NCBI GenBank assembly: GCA_001464425.1
Contig: LNEK01000038.1
Span: 29,476 to 93,475, forward strand
Direction of reading: 5' to 3'
Origin: Alphaproteobacteria bacterium Ga0077535
GTDB lineage: Bacteria; Pseudomonadota; Alphaproteobacteria; Caulobacterales; Aquidulcibacteraceae
Length of the DNA: 64,000 nucleotides
This document shows, piece after piece, positions 9,353 to 17,690 of the stretch. Both the position numbers and the translations under genes were made by a program. The notes under the pieces were generated by a model, which was given only the letters and a program-made list of their open reading frames with translations, was not told the DNA's origin and searched no databases. The stretch's first letter is position 1. The number at the start of each line of letters is the position of its first letter.

Positions 9353-10761
9353 TCCAGCCTCAGCACGCGGATCGTGTTGGTCTTACCCGCGCGGCCGAAG
9401 GGGATGCCGGCGATGATGGCGACGCGGTCGTCGGGGCCGGCTGCGCCGAGGGCGCGCACGGCGGCTTCGGCTTTCGCGACCATGTCTTCGACGCTGGTGA
9501 CGTCTTCGGTGACGCGGCTGCGCACTCCCCACACCAATGAGAGTCGCCGGGCTGTCGCTAGCACTGGCGTCAAGCCGGTAACGCCGCAGCGTGGGCGTTC
9601 GCGCGCGACGCGGATCGCGGTCGAGCCTGTCGCGGTATAAGCGACGATGGTGGCGCAGCCGATCGTATCGGCAATGTGGCGGGCGGAGAGCGCGATAGCG
9701 TCGGCGGTGGTGGCTTGCGGCGGCGTCATATCGCGCGGCAGCGAGGACCAATATTCCTCGTCCTCCTCCACCGCGCGGATGATGCGATCCATGATCGCGA
9801 CGGCGCTCTGCGGGTGACGACCGACTGCGCTTTCGGCCGAAAGCATCACAGCGTCGGCGCCCTGATAAACGGCGGTGGCGACGTCAGAAGCTTCGGCGCG
9901 CGTTGGCGTTGCGGCTTCCACCATGCTTTCAAGCATGTGCGTCGCGACGATCACCGGCTTGCCGGCGGCGCGGGCGGAGCGAATGATTTTGCGCTGCGCG
10001 ATCGGCACTTGCTCTGGCGGGAGTTCAACGCCGAGGTCGCCGCGCGCGACCATGACGGCGTCGGAAAGCTCGACGATCTCATCGATCTGCGTCAGCGCGC
10101 TTGGCTTTTCGATCTTGGAGATAATGCCGGCGCGATCGCCGATGAGGTGGCGGGCTTCGCGCACGTCTTCCGGGTGCTGCACGAATGAAAGCGCGATATA
10201 ATCGACGTTGAGATCGAGGGCGTAGGCAAGGTCTTCGCGATCCTTCGGCGTCAACGCTGAAATCGGAATGCGCCGCGTCGGGACGTTGACGCCTTTTTGG
10301 TTTTTCAGCGTGCCGCCGAAATCAACACGCGCCTTTATTTGGTTGCGACCGCGCTCGATCACCGTGAGCTGCATCTTTCCGTCATCGAGCTTGAGGATGT
10401 CGCCCTCCTCCAGCGCGTTGACGAGTTCGAGGTGCGGCAGCCGGATGAGCTTGCCGGAACCCGGTTGGTCGGAGGCTTCCAGCGTGACGATGTCGTTGAA
10501 GCGCAGCTTGATCTCGCCGCCTTCAAATGTGCCAACGCGAATTTTCGGGCCCTGCAGATCGGCGAACACGCCGACGGCGGCGCCGGCTTTGGCTTCGGCG
10601 ACGCGGATCGCGTCCATGCGGCGCGCGTGGTCCTCGCGGCTGCCGTGGCTGAAGTTCAGCCGGAAGCAATCGACGCCAGCTTCAATCAGCATGGCGAGCC
10701 GCTCTGGCGGGTCGCTGGCCGGGCCCATAGTGGCGACGATCTTACAATCGCGAGTACGCAT
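9349..10761 (-). CDS. pyk: Pyruvate kinase
   Basis: A 470-residue glycolytic enzyme converting phosphoenolpyruvate and ADP to pyruvate and ATP in the cytoplasm. Visible landmarks are the N-terminal KIVATMGPAS, the barrel segment FRLNFSHGS, the family signature containing the catalytic lysine (IISKIEKPSAL), the MVARGDLGVE metal-binding segment, and VATHMLESM. A complete B domain and C-terminal allosteric domain are present. An inverted repeat (CTCTCC/GGGAGA type) sits just upstream of the start. The downstream DUF6090-like gene overlaps its stop. Confidence 0.96.
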   Translation of the reverse strand: MRTRDCKIVATMGPASDPPERLAMLIEAGVDCFRLNFSHGSREDHARRMDAIRVAEAKAGAAVGVFADLQGPKIRVGTFEGGEIKLRFNDIVTLEASDQPGSGKLIRLPHLELVNALEEGDILKLDDGKMQLTVIERGRNQIKARVDFGGTLKNQKGVNVPTRRIPISALTPKDREDLAYALDLNVDYIALSFVQHPEDVREARHLIGDRAGIISKIEKPSALTQIDEIVELSDAVMVARGDLGVELPPEQVPIAQRKIIRSARAAGKPVIVATHMLESMVEAATPTRAEASDVATAVYQGADAVMLSAESAVGRHPQSAVAIMDRIIRAVEEDEEYWSSLPRDMTPPQATTADAIALSARHIADTIGCATIVAYTATGSTAIRVARERPRCGVTGLTPVLATARRLSLVWGVRSRVTEDVTSVEDMVAKAEAAVRALGAAGPDDRVAIIAGIPFGRAGKTNTIRVLRLE

Positions 10762-10812
10762 GATCTCTCCGTTCGCGGGAGACTTTCAGTGCGTTGCGCC
10801 GAAAGGCAAGAG

Positions 10813-11451
10813 CTATGCGCCCATCTTGTACGGCCCGCCCTTTTCCAGCGCTTTTTGATACGCAGGACGGGACTGTTGCAGTTTTCTGACGCGGGTCAGG
10901 TTCGGATAACGATCCAATCCGCCGCGATTGTTGCCGGCGTCGAGCACGAAGCTCATCTGGATATCGGCGGCGGTGAAACGATCGCCGGCGAAATAGTCGC
11001 GGCCTTCGAGGTGGGCGTTGATGAAGCTGAAATGATTGTCGATCTCCGGCTCGACACGCATCTGCATCAAAGGCGCGCCGTTCTCCCCCAAGAGGCTGAC
11101 ATAGAGCTTCAACAAGAGCGGCAGCATGGCTGAGCCTTCGGCGAAGTGCAGCCAATAGAGATAATCGAAGCGCGCCGGATCGCCGGCGGCGATGGCGAGC
11201 GAACCGAAGGCTTCGCTCTCGGCGAGGTATTCGATGATGGCGGCGGACTCGGCGAGGACTTTGCCGTTGGCTTCAATCACCGGCGATTTGCCGAGCGGGT
11301 GAATTGCTTTGAGCTCCGGCGGCGCCAGACGCGTCTGCGGATTGCGCTCGTAGCGGCGCACTTCGTACGCGGCGCCGAGTTCTTCGAGCAGCCAAAGGAT
11401 GCGTTGTGAGCGCGATTCTTCGAGGTGGTGGACGATGATGGTCACGCGCAT
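10813..11451 (-). CDS. Glutathione S-transferase family protein
   Basis: A 212-residue protein with an N-terminal thioredoxin-fold domain (about 1-80). This includes SRSQRILWLLEELGA, the cis-Pro segment GKSPVIEANG and the GSH-contacting ESAAIIEYLAE segment. An all-helical C-terminal domain follows, with the FTAADIQMSF motif typical of the family's N-capping box. It probably conjugates or transfers glutathione in the cytoplasm; the substrate is unknown. It lies between pyk and an SMP-30 gene on the same strand, but the gaps are large enough for separate promoters. Confidence 0.93.
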   Translation of the reverse strand: MRVTIIVHHLEESRSQRILWLLEELGAAYEVRRYERNPQTRLAPPELKAIHPLGKSPVIEANGKVLAESAAIIEYLAESEAFGSLAIAAGDPARFDYLYWLHFAEGSAMLPLLLKLYVSLLGENGAPLMQMRVEPEIDNHFSFINAHLEGRDYFAGDRFTAADIQMSFVLDAGNNRGGLDRYPNLTRVRKLQQSRPAYQKALEKGGPYKMGA

Positions 11452-11476
11452 CTCCTAGTGTTTTGTTCTGTACGTC

Positions 11477-12391
11477 TCAGTACGGCGCGAAGTTCAGCTT
11501 GAGCCCCGCTTCCGGCCAGCGTGCCTTGATCAACTGGCCGGTGGCGGAAAACGTTATGTAGGCGTCGCGCATGTCAGGTCCACCAAAGGCGATGTTAGTG
11601 ACGAGCGGATCGGGGAACGCAGTGTGGCTTGAGGCGCCCGCCGACGTGAGCGTAGTGATGCCGCCATTGCCGATCGTCGCGACGCAGATATCGCCGTTGG
11701 CCTGTACCGCGAGGCTGTCGAACCGGCACATCTGAGGCTGGCCGGACACGAAGCGCCCGACATTGCCAGGCGGCGGCGGCGCTATTTCGCCTGCGCCGGC
11801 AACATCGAACGCCCAAAGCCGCGCAGTGTCGGTTTCCGCGGCATAGACAACACTTTCATCAGGAGAGAGGCCAACACCGTTCAGGCCGACCGATCCGTAG
11901 GCAATTTCCTTGACCAGAGAGCCATCGGGTTTTGCGTAATAGAGCCCGCCGCGCTCTTTCACGCGCGGACGCCATTTGCCGAGATCGGTGAACCAGAACG
12001 CGCCAGATTTTTCGAATACGATATCGTTGGGTCCAGAGAGGCGCTCGCCAGCTACACTCTCATAGACGCGCTCGAACTTTCCGGTGGCGAGATCGACGCG
12101 CTCGATGCGGCCGGTCGTGTAGTCGGCCGCTGCGTCGCCGGGGATGTTGTAGATTCCGGCAATCTCATGCCACGCAAAGCCGCCATTGTTGCAGACATAA
12201 ACAGCGCCGTCCGGACCAAAGGCGGCGCCGTTCGGGCCGCCGCCAAGATTGGCGATGACTTCACTTTTGCCGTTCCACACGCGCGTCAACGTCCCGCGCT
12301 TGATCTCAACCAAGATGACGCTGCCGTCTGGCATGACGATCGGGCCTTCGGGAAATTGAAGGCCGGTGGCGATGACTTCGAATTCGGACAT
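11477..12391 (-). CDS. SMP-30/gluconolactonase-family protein
   Basis: A 304-residue six-bladed beta-propeller hydrolase of the SMP-30/gluconolaconase/LRE family. Landmarks are LQFPEGPIVMPDGSV (with the metal-binding Glu), GGGPNGAAFGPDG, SGPNDIVFEKSG (metal-binding Asn/Asp) and LNGVGLSPDES. There is no signal peptide, so it is cytoplasmic. The family hydrolyses sugar lactones or related esters with a divalent metal. A second, exported member is at 15095-16150; the two are only distantly similar. Confidence 0.9.
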   Translation of the reverse strand: MSEFEVIATGLQFPEGPIVMPDGSVILVEIKRGTLTRVWNGKSEVIANLGGGPNGAAFGPDGAVYVCNNGGFAWHEIAGIYNIPGDAAADYTTGRIERVDLATGKFERVYESVAGERLSGPNDIVFEKSGAFWFTDLGKWRPRVKERGGLYYAKPDGSLVKEIAYGSVGLNGVGLSPDESVVYAAETDTARLWAFDVAGAGEIAPPPPGNVGRFVSGQPQMCRFDSLAVQANGDICVATIGNGGITTLTSAGASSHTAFPDPLVTNIAFGGPDMRDAYITFSATGQLIKARWPEAGLKLNFAPY

Positions 12392-12422
12392 GGGGCGAGC
12401 ATACGCGCCCGGACGCTGGGCG

Positions 12423-12932
12423 CTAGTCGCGCTCCAGCACCCGCACTACGAAATCCGCATCATCGTTCGGGCCTGCCGCAACGGCCTCGCGACCGACTTC
12501 GCGCCAGGCGGAGAGATCGAGATCGAGGCGCGCATCGCCTTCGGGCGAGAGGTTCACTTCGGTGAGGATGATGCGGTCGGCCTGCGGGAGCACTGCATTG
12601 TAGAGCTGCGCGCCGCCGATGACGCACGACTCCTCGGCGCCAGCCGCTTGCGCCATCGCACGTGCGGCGGCGAGCATGGCGGTGAGATCCGTGTAAACCC
12701 ACGCGCCATCAGCTGTGAAATTGGCGTCGCGCGTGAGGATCAGGTTCTGGCGCCCCGGCAGCGGCTTTTTGGGAAGCGAGTCCCAAGTCTTGCGCCCCAT
12801 CAGCACCGGCTTGCCCATCGTGGCGGCCTTGAAGCGCTTCATGTCGGACGAAAGCCGCCACGGCAGATCGCCATCGCGGCCGATGACGCCGTTCTTCGCG
12901 ACGGCGACGACGAGGGTCAGTTTGGGAGTCAC
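12423..12932 (-). CDS. folA: Dihydrofolate reductase
   Basis: A 169-residue enzyme reducing dihydrofolate to tetrahydrofolate with NADPH. It shows the N-terminal LVVAVAKNGVIGRDGDLPW (substrate and cofactor loop), the acidic position within SSDMKRFKAAT, the GKPVLMGRKTWDSLP motif that binds NADPH, and CVIGGAQLYNAVLPQADRI. It supplies the folate cycle that ThyA (18233-19075) drains, but the two genes are separated by about 5 kb here. Divergent from the membrane protein gene at 12983, with about 50 bases between them for both promoters. Confidence 0.96.
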   Translation of the reverse strand: MTPKLTLVVAVAKNGVIGRDGDLPWRLSSDMKRFKAATMGKPVLMGRKTWDSLPKKPLPGRQNLILTRDANFTADGAWVYTDLTAMLAAARAMAQAAGAEESCVIGGAQLYNAVLPQADRIILTEVNLSPEGDARLDLDLSAWREVGREAVAAGPNDDADFVVRVLERD

Positions 12933-12982
12933 CCCGCCCCTTTAGCCTTGGCGCCGGGCGCCGTCACCCATAAGGATGCGAC

Positions 12983-13558
12983 ATGCCACGCAATCTCATG
13001 CTCTATGGCGCCGCTGTCATCGTCGGCCTCGTCGTCTACTTCGTGCTGAGATCGCTGCTCGGCCCCGAGATCATGTTTATCGTGGCGCTGATTGGCGTGG
13101 TGATCGGCGGCGTCATTATCTTCCGCAATCTACAGACCAACCGAAAGGTTGCCGAAGCGACGCCCGAACAACGGACGCAAGCGCTCACCTTCGCGCCCGT
13201 GCCGGACAAAGCTGCGCTCTATTTGTTTCGCAACCAGTTTGTCGGCAAGGCGGTCGGAATCAACGTGCTGATCGATGGGCGCGAGGTGGTGCAGCTGAAG
13301 AGCCCGCGCTTCACGCGCATCCTGCTGACCCCCGGCCCGCATCGCATCGCGGGTTATACCGGCACCAACAAAAAGCCCGGCCACGGCGAAGGCACGGCGC
13401 TGAACGCTGCAGCCGGCGAAGTGCTGGTGCTGAAGTGCGAAGTCGAGCCGCAGCTGGTGGGCGTCACGATCAAGTTCACACCGATGAGTGCCGATGCGGC
13501 GCGTGCAGATATTCAGAAGATCACGAAGATGGTCGTGCCGGACGTGGCTAAGGTTTAG
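12983..13558 (+). CDS. Two-span membrane protein with DUF2846-like domain
   Basis: A 191-residue protein with two N-terminal transmembrane helices (about 5-22 and 30-48), then a soluble beta-rich domain. Segments such as AALYLFRNQF, NVLIDGREVVQL and LTPGPHRIAG resemble the DUF2846 family (recalled, not computed). The topology probably puts both termini on the same side. Divergent to folA. Two tiny membrane-protein genes lie immediately downstream on the other strand. The function is unknown. Confidence 0.72.
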   Translation: MPRNLMLYGAAVIVGLVVYFVLRSLLGPEIMFIVALIGVVIGGVIIFRNLQTNRKVAEATPEQRTQALTFAPVPDKAALYLFRNQFVGKAVGINVLIDGREVVQLKSPRFTRILLTPGPHRIAGYTGTNKKPGHGEGTALNAAAGEVLVLKCEVEPQLVGVTIKFTPMSADAARADIQKITKMVVPDVAKV

Positions 13559-13648
13559 CTATACGAGAAGCGACCAGATCGTGGCCACTGCAGCAACAAT
13601 GGTCAGCCCGACGACGATTCCCAAGATAAATTTGTGCTGCCGGGTCAT
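13559..13648 (-). CDS. Tiny single-span membrane protein (29 aa)
   Basis: An ATG-initiated reading frame of 29 codons giving MTRQHKFILGIVVGLTIV and then a further hydrophobic run ending WSLLV. It has a basic N-terminus and one transmembrane helix, so the predicted topology is N-in. Its start is five bases after the stop of the 36-residue frame at 13654-13764, which has the same design. The tandem arrangement and clean helix make both plausible real small proteins. There is no homolog I can name, and coding status is inference. Its stop codon begins immediately after the stop of the convergent membrane-protein gene ending at 13558. Confidence 0.5.
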   Translation of the reverse strand: MTRQHKFILGIVVGLTIVAAVATIWSLLV

Positions 13649-13653
13649 CGCAC

Positions 13654-13764
13654 TTAGCCCCGGAAGAGCAGAACAAAAGCAACCGCAGCCAAGGCTAGCG
13701 AAGCGACAACCAGGATGATCGGCATCAGGCGCCGCGCCTGCTCTTTATCTTTCTCTTCTGACAC
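13654..13764 (-). CDS. Tiny single-span membrane protein (36 aa)
   Basis: A GTG-initiated frame of 36 codons beginning MSEEKDKEQARRLMP, followed by a hydrophobic helix of about 20 residues and ending LLFRG. The strongly charged N-terminus plus one helix indicates a small inner-membrane protein. A GGGGGCG stretch lies about 6 bases before the GTG and could serve as ribosome-binding site. The downstream 29-residue frame starts five bases after its stop. Too short for homology from sight; support rests on composition, ribosome-binding site and tandem layout. Confidence 0.5.
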   Translation of the reverse strand: MSEEKDKEQARRLMPIILVVASLALAAVAFVLLFRG

Positions 13765-13824
13765 GTTGAACGCCCCCGGAAGCCGATCCTTAGGCTGCCG
13801 CCTTCGCCACCGCTGGTCAACGCT

Positions 13825-14271
13825 TCAGCGTGCAGCGGCACGGCGGAACAACACCGCCGACACGGCAAACATCACCACCAGCAACCCGCTCGCACCGAGA
13901 ACATCGAACGGCCAGATCGGGCCGTCAGCGCCCCAGCCGGACATGACTGCGACGATGGCGATCGAAGCGGTCGCCAATGCGGTGACGGACAGAACCCAGG
14001 TCATGGGGCGCGGCTGAAAGCGCGTGATCGCGGCGCCGATCAGAGCAAACGCCAGAACGCCGACATAAAGCAGGTTGGCATCGTTGTCTTCGCTGCCGAT
14101 GATGCCGACCGCGCCGGTTGTCATGACGACAAAGATGGCCGCCATGACTGCAATGCCGACGCCCAAGCGATACGAAAAACTCTGCGGGCCCTTGAACAAA
14201 AACCAAGCCGCCAGCGACCAAACCGCAAGCATCGCGCCGGCGAAGGCGAAATCGAAAAGCGTCCAGTTCAT
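13825..14271 (-). CDS. Four-span membrane protein, unknown function
   Basis: A 148-residue hydrophobic protein with four likely transmembrane helices (about 8-26, 36-56, 66-84 with 92-112, and 122-140) and short polar loops (SEDNDANLLY and RFQPRPMTW). The C-terminal FRRAAAR is basic and presumably cytoplasmic. It lies alone on the minus strand, between the tiny membrane-protein pair and the spermidine-synthase-like gene. I do not recognise the family. Confidence 0.65.
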   Translation of the reverse strand: MNWTLFDFAFAGAMLAVWSLAAWFLFKGPQSFSYRLGVGIAVMAAIFVVMTTGAVGIIGSEDNDANLLYVGVLAFALIGAAITRFQPRPMTWVLSVTALATASIAIVAVMSGWGADGPIWPFDVLGASGLLVVMFAVSAVLFRRAAAR

Positions 14272-14339
14272 CCCGGCTCTCCCTGTGTGGAGGCAAAATA
14301 CCCGGCGGTCGCACGCCGTGGTGCGGGCTTTTCTAGGAC

Positions 14340-15017
14340 TTATTGTGCAGAAGCGTCAGGCGCGGCGGCGAACCAGATGACGTGCCGCGCGCCTTTGCCT
14401 TTGCGGGCGCGCACGACGACTTCCTCGACATTGAAGCCAGCATGTTTCAGGCGGCGTGCGAACTTTTCGTCCGGCGCAGCGGACCAAACCGCGAGCGTGC
14501 CGCCAGGCTTGAGCGCAGCTTTCGCGGCAGCGAGGCCGTGGCCGGCGTAGATTTGATCGTTATCGGCGCGGGTGAGGCCATCAGGGCCGTTGTCGACATC
14601 GAGCAAGATAGCGTCATAGCGGGCGCGGCCTCTGATCGATCCGCCAACATCACCGATCACAAGCGTAACGCGCGGATCGTCGAGGCAGCCGGCGGTGAGC
14701 GCCGCCATCGGTCCGCGCGCCCACTCGATGATCTCGGGCACGAGTTCAACGACCGTGACCCGCGCGCGCGGCCCGAGCGTGGCGAGCGCGGCGCGGATCG
14801 TAAAGCCCATGCCGTAACCGCCGATCAGCAGATGCGGATCCTCGTTGCGCAGACGTTCGCACGTCATCTTGGCGAGCGCTTCTTCGGAGCCGCTGACGCG
14901 GCTGTTCATCAACTCGTTGCGGCCGAGCAGGATGATGTAATCGCCGTCGTGGCGGAAAAGCTGAAGCTCCTCGCCGTGTGGGATTTGGGCTGTGCCGATG
15001 AGTTCGCGCGGTTTCAT
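14340..15017 (-). CDS. Spermidine synthase-like methyltransferase-fold protein
   Basis: A 225-residue Rossmann-fold protein, taking the ATG at 15017 (MKPRELIGTAQIP). A longer in-frame extension is Arg/Pro-rich, overlaps the divergent lipoprotein gene and looks non-coding. Motifs are LLIGGYGMGFTIRAAL (nucleotide-binding glycine loop), VTVVELVPEIIEWARG (acidic residue at the end of strand 2) and ILLDVDNGPDGL. This pattern matches the SpeE/PMT superfamily often annotated as spermidine synthase. Without the full amine-binding set I would not claim polyamine activity. Confidence 0.82.
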   Translation of the reverse strand: MKPRELIGTAQIPHGEELQLFRHDGDYIILLGRNELMNSRVSGSEEALAKMTCERLRNEDPHLLIGGYGMGFTIRAALATLGPRARVTVVELVPEIIEWARGPMAALTAGCLDDPRVTLVIGDVGGSIRGRARYDAILLDVDNGPDGLTRADNDQIYAGHGLAAAKAALKPGGTLAVWSAAPDEKFARRLKHAGFNVEEVVVRARKGKGARHVIWFAAAPDASAQ

Positions 15018-15094
15018 GCGAGCCGGTATGACACCGACAATGGCCCACGCCCAGCACCTCGCGCCACCCTCGACAATACCAAGCGAGACTGAAT

Positions 15095-16150
15095 ATGCGA
15101 TCGATCCTTGGGATGGTTGTGCTGACCTGCGCGCTGGCGGCGTGCACGCCCGCGGCGAACACCGAACGCACCTGGACGATGGACGATGGTGCGGTCTTTC
15201 CGGCGGCGCGCGGCCTCGCCCGCGCCGAAGATGGCCTCGCACTCGCCGACCGCAGGCTCATCGTCGTCGATCAAATGCATGGCCTGCGCCTCATCGCGCC
15301 TGACGAGACCTCACGCCCCTTCGGCCGCTTCGCGGAAGCAGGCTATGCACATGCGCCGCCCGCGCAGATCGCCGGCCCGAACGGCGTGTCGCTTGAGCCG
15401 GACGGCGTACACGCCCTGCTCGCTGATGTGTTCACCGGCGCGATCTATCGCATCGATCTTAACACCGAGGCGGTGGAGCTGATCTACACTCACCCGTTCG
15501 GCGTCAACACGGCGGTGGCCGATAGCACTGGCGCGATTTGGTTCACGCAATCGGCCGCCAATGCCGCGGGCCCTCATTCAGAAGAGCGCCTCTTTGAACC
15601 GCTCAACAATTACGCTGCCGAAGGCGCGCTCTTCCGCATCCCGCCGCCTGACGCCAATGGAGCGCGCGGGTCGGCGCAACAATTGGTCGACGGCCTGCAG
15701 TTCGCAAACGGCATCGTCATCGACGAAGCGCGCGGCCAGCTCTACTTCGCCGAAACCATGGGCGACAAGATCAACGCCTATCCCGTTACGGTGGCGAGCG
15801 GTGAATTGGGCGAAGCCCGCGTGCTCGCCACGATCGTCGGACCCGACAATGTCGAACTTGATGAGCACGGCAATCTATGGGTGGCCTCACCAATCCAGAG
15901 CGCACTCATCGTGGTCGATCCAGACACTGGCGAGATGCGCACGGCATTTCGCGAAAGCACGCCTGAAAGCGACGCGCTTGTCGCCGAATGGCGCCGCCGC
16001 GGCGCTGCGCGCGAGGGCGCGCTTGAATTGTTCGGACCGGCGTTGTGGGGCCGCCTGCCCGGCGCATCGACGGGTATGATCCTGACGCCTGGCGATGGCC
16101 CCGTGTACGTCGCCACTCTGGGCGATGCGCTGGTGAAGATCGAGCGATGA
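15095..16150 (+). CDS. Exported SMP-30-like beta-propeller lipoprotein
   Basis: A 351-residue protein with a lipoprotein signal (lipobox LAAC, Cys17) and a six-bladed propeller. Segments [43 protein letters not shown] and [14 protein letters not shown] fit the SMP-30/strictosidine-synthase-like superfamily. It should be a periplasmic or outer-membrane-anchored lactonase or esterase-like protein; the substrate is unknown. Its stop overlaps the start of the next gene (ATGA), so they form an operon. It is a distant relative of the cytoplasmic gene at 11477-12391. Confidence 0.85.
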   Translation: MRSILGMVVLTCALAACTPAANTERTWTMDDGAVFPAARGLARAEDGLALADRRLIVVDQMHGLRLIAPDETSRPFGRFAEAGYAHAPPAQIAGPNGVSLEPDGVHALLADVFTGAIYRIDLNTEAVELIYTHPFGVNTAVADSTGAIWFTQSAANAAGPHSEERLFEPLNNYAAEGALFRIPPPDANGARGSAQQLVDGLQFANGIVIDEARGQLYFAETMGDKINAYPVTVASGELGEARVLATIVGPDNVELDEHGNLWVASPIQSALIVVDPDTGEMRTAFRESTPESDALVAEWRRRGAAREGALELFGPALWGRLPGASTGMILTPGDGPVYVATLGDALVKIER

Positions 16151-16555
16151 TGATGGAAATTGGACCCGCGCTGATGACGATCGGCATTCTGCAATTTACG
16201 GTGATCCCGCCGATTGCGGACCTCAGCAAATCACACGCGCTAAATCCAGCTTGGCCGGCTCATGCGCGCTTTCATGCAGATTCTGACGACATCCGCGCTG
16301 GGAATGGCTGCGCTCTTTTTCTTGTGGTCCGGCAGAGTCGATCACGCGCTCGGCGTTTGCATCGCGACGATCCTGAGCGCGATCGTGCTGAGCGGCTTCT
16401 TTGTGAGCGCGGCGCTGTCGCCCCGCTATGGCGGCGCCGTCCGCGCTGAATCGGGGTTCGCCGCTTCCAAGCTCGGCCGCATCGACGGCAACGTCGCCAA
16501 CTTCGCGCTCGCGGGCATCTTGATACTCACGGGCCGCTTGACGGTACTTTTCTGA
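16147..16555 (+). pseudogene. DUF6640-like small membrane protein, split by a frameshift
   Basis: The reading frame starting ATG at 16147 encodes a helix, then [15 protein letters not shown], and then degenerates. The frame resuming at about 16274 ([18 protein letters not shown]) encodes the rest, with three more hydrophobic segments to the stop at 16555. Joined by a one-step shift near 16262-16280, they give one coherent membrane protein of about 135 residues with a NPxWPxHARFH motif, which I recall from DUF6640-type proteins. It starts inside the stop of the SMP-30 lipoprotein. Either a real inactivating indel or a sequencing error; the rest of both halves looks intact. Confidence 0.6.
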
Positions 16556-16578
16556 TAGGCGCTTTCGCTGGGGCTAGA

Positions 16579-17055
16579 ATGCGACGGCTGCTGAAGTTTC
16601 TGCATAGCGCCGCAGCTGCGGGCTTGATGGGCGGCGCGGCGGCGATGGCGATCGTGTTGATGTTCGCGCCCGCTTCGATCGACGACGCGGGCTATGCCGC
16701 GATCGTGCTTGGCATGTCGAAGCTCGCCGCGTGGGTCATTGGTCCATCCATGGTGCTGACGGTCATCACCGGTCTTTTGGCGATGGTGGTGCATCCGCCG
16801 TTTCAGGACGCCGGCTGGGTGTGGGTGAAAGCCGCGACCGGCATTCTCGTTCTTCAAGCCGGCTTGCACATCATCGGCCCGCTGCAGGAAGAAGCGGCGC
16901 GTGTGGCGCGCGGGCTGGCGATCGCCGCCGATGCAGCAGAGACAGCCCGCCTGTTCGAAGCCGAGATCAACACGGCGTGGGTGCTGCTCGGCGTATCTGT
17001 CGCCAACATCGCGCTGGGCGTTTGGCGGCCCCGCTTTCCGCAGTATCCGGTTTGA
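16579..17055 (+). CDS. DUF2269-like four-span membrane protein
   Basis: A 158-residue integral membrane protein with four predicted helices. Family-like features are the N-terminal KFLHSAAAAGLMGG, the central GLLAMVVHPPFQDAGWVWVKA and a GLHIIGPLQEEAAR segment. This resembles DUF2269/CopD-like membrane proteins (recognised by eye). It begins 23 bases after the frameshifted DUF6640-like gene, so they were probably one unit with the SMP-30 lipoprotein. The function is unknown. Confidence 0.75.
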   Translation: MRRLLKFLHSAAAAGLMGGAAAMAIVLMFAPASIDDAGYAAIVLGMSKLAAWVIGPSMVLTVITGLLAMVVHPPFQDAGWVWVKAATGILVLQAGLHIIGPLQEEAARVARGLAIAADAAETARLFEAEINTAWVLLGVSVANIALGVWRPRFPQYPV

Positions 17056-17059
17056 AGAG

Positions 17060-17200
17060 AGCGCTGTGGCCCTTCTGCGGGTTAAGGAGAAGGGGCCAAA
17101 CTTCTCCTCTCTGGTCATACGCACCGCAGGCACCATAGGGATCCAGAAGCAAACGACGAGGAGGCGGCCCTGGGTTCCGGTCTCTCGCTCGGAATGACGA
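17060..17200. repeat. Intergenic inverted repeats
   Basis: The gap between the DUF2269-like gene and the GIY-YIG gene holds two stem-loops. One pairs 17067-17076 with 17088-17098 (TGGCCCTTCT with AGAAGGGGCCA, one bulged G). The other pairs TTCCG at 17174-17178 with CGGAA at 17189-17193. The second, ending GGAATGACGA, resembles dispersed intergenic palindromes common in alphaproteobacteria (from memory). Neither has a clear T tract, so termination is uncertain. No second copy was seen in this window. Confidence 0.4.
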
Positions 17201-17204
17201 TGGG

Positions 17205-17648
17205 CTAAAGCACCTCCATCACGGATATCGCGTATTTCGGAGCCAGCATCGCAGTGACATACGCCTCTAGAATTCCGCGTTGACGACGACCGTCCAGCCG
17301 AATCCAACGTGCAGCGCAGGCGGTGGCTATGAAGCGCTTGGCGCTCTCTTCGTCGGCGCACTCCTGCGAGGCACAAAGGTATCGCTTGAGGCGAGCGTTA
17401 GAAGTCGGCCCCATCAAGTGATTTCGGTACAATCTTTCGCTGAGGTTGCTGCTTTGGCCGACATAATAGGCCGTCTCAACACCGTTGATGGTTGCGGAAA
17501 TGAGGTAAACGCCGCCGCCGCTTGGTACTCGCGTAGGCGTAAGCGTTGCAAAGGCTACGGGCTCGAAGGCGAGCAATGCCTCCATCTGGCCATCAAGTAG
17601 TAATCGCTGCTCCGCAATTCGTTCGCGCACTAATCCTCTCCTCGCCAA
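17205..17648 (-). CDS. GIY-YIG nuclease-family protein
   Basis: A 147-residue protein with a recognisable GIY-YIG core: GVYLI at 46-50, YYVGQSSNL at 61-69 (GVY and YVG replacing GIY and YIG), the catalytic-type Arg72 in SERLYRNHL, and Glu128 in RGILEAYVT, in the expected order. The N-terminal about 40 residues are an extra helical part. The family cuts DNA in repair or mobile elements. Here it is free-standing, beside a membrane protein and with codon use less GC-biased than neighbours, which suggests acquired DNA. Whether it is active is unknown. Confidence 0.75.
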   Translation of the reverse strand: MARRGLVRERIAEQRLLLDGQMEALLAFEPVAFATLTPTRVPSGGGVYLISATINGVETAYYVGQSSNLSERLYRNHLMGPTSNARLKRYLCASQECADEESAKRFIATACAARWIRLDGRRQRGILEAYVTAMLAPKYAISVMEVL

Positions 17649-17690
17649 TGCGAGCGTCGCTGAGCTGCGGTTCGCGTTTGATGCCCCAGC

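Noticed and set aside
6728..9640. A 970-codon open frame on the plus strand
   Set aside because: It lies opposite the serine hydrolase, P450 and membrane protein genes, has Arg/Ala/His-rich, repeat-poor sequence without family features, and reflects high GC content.
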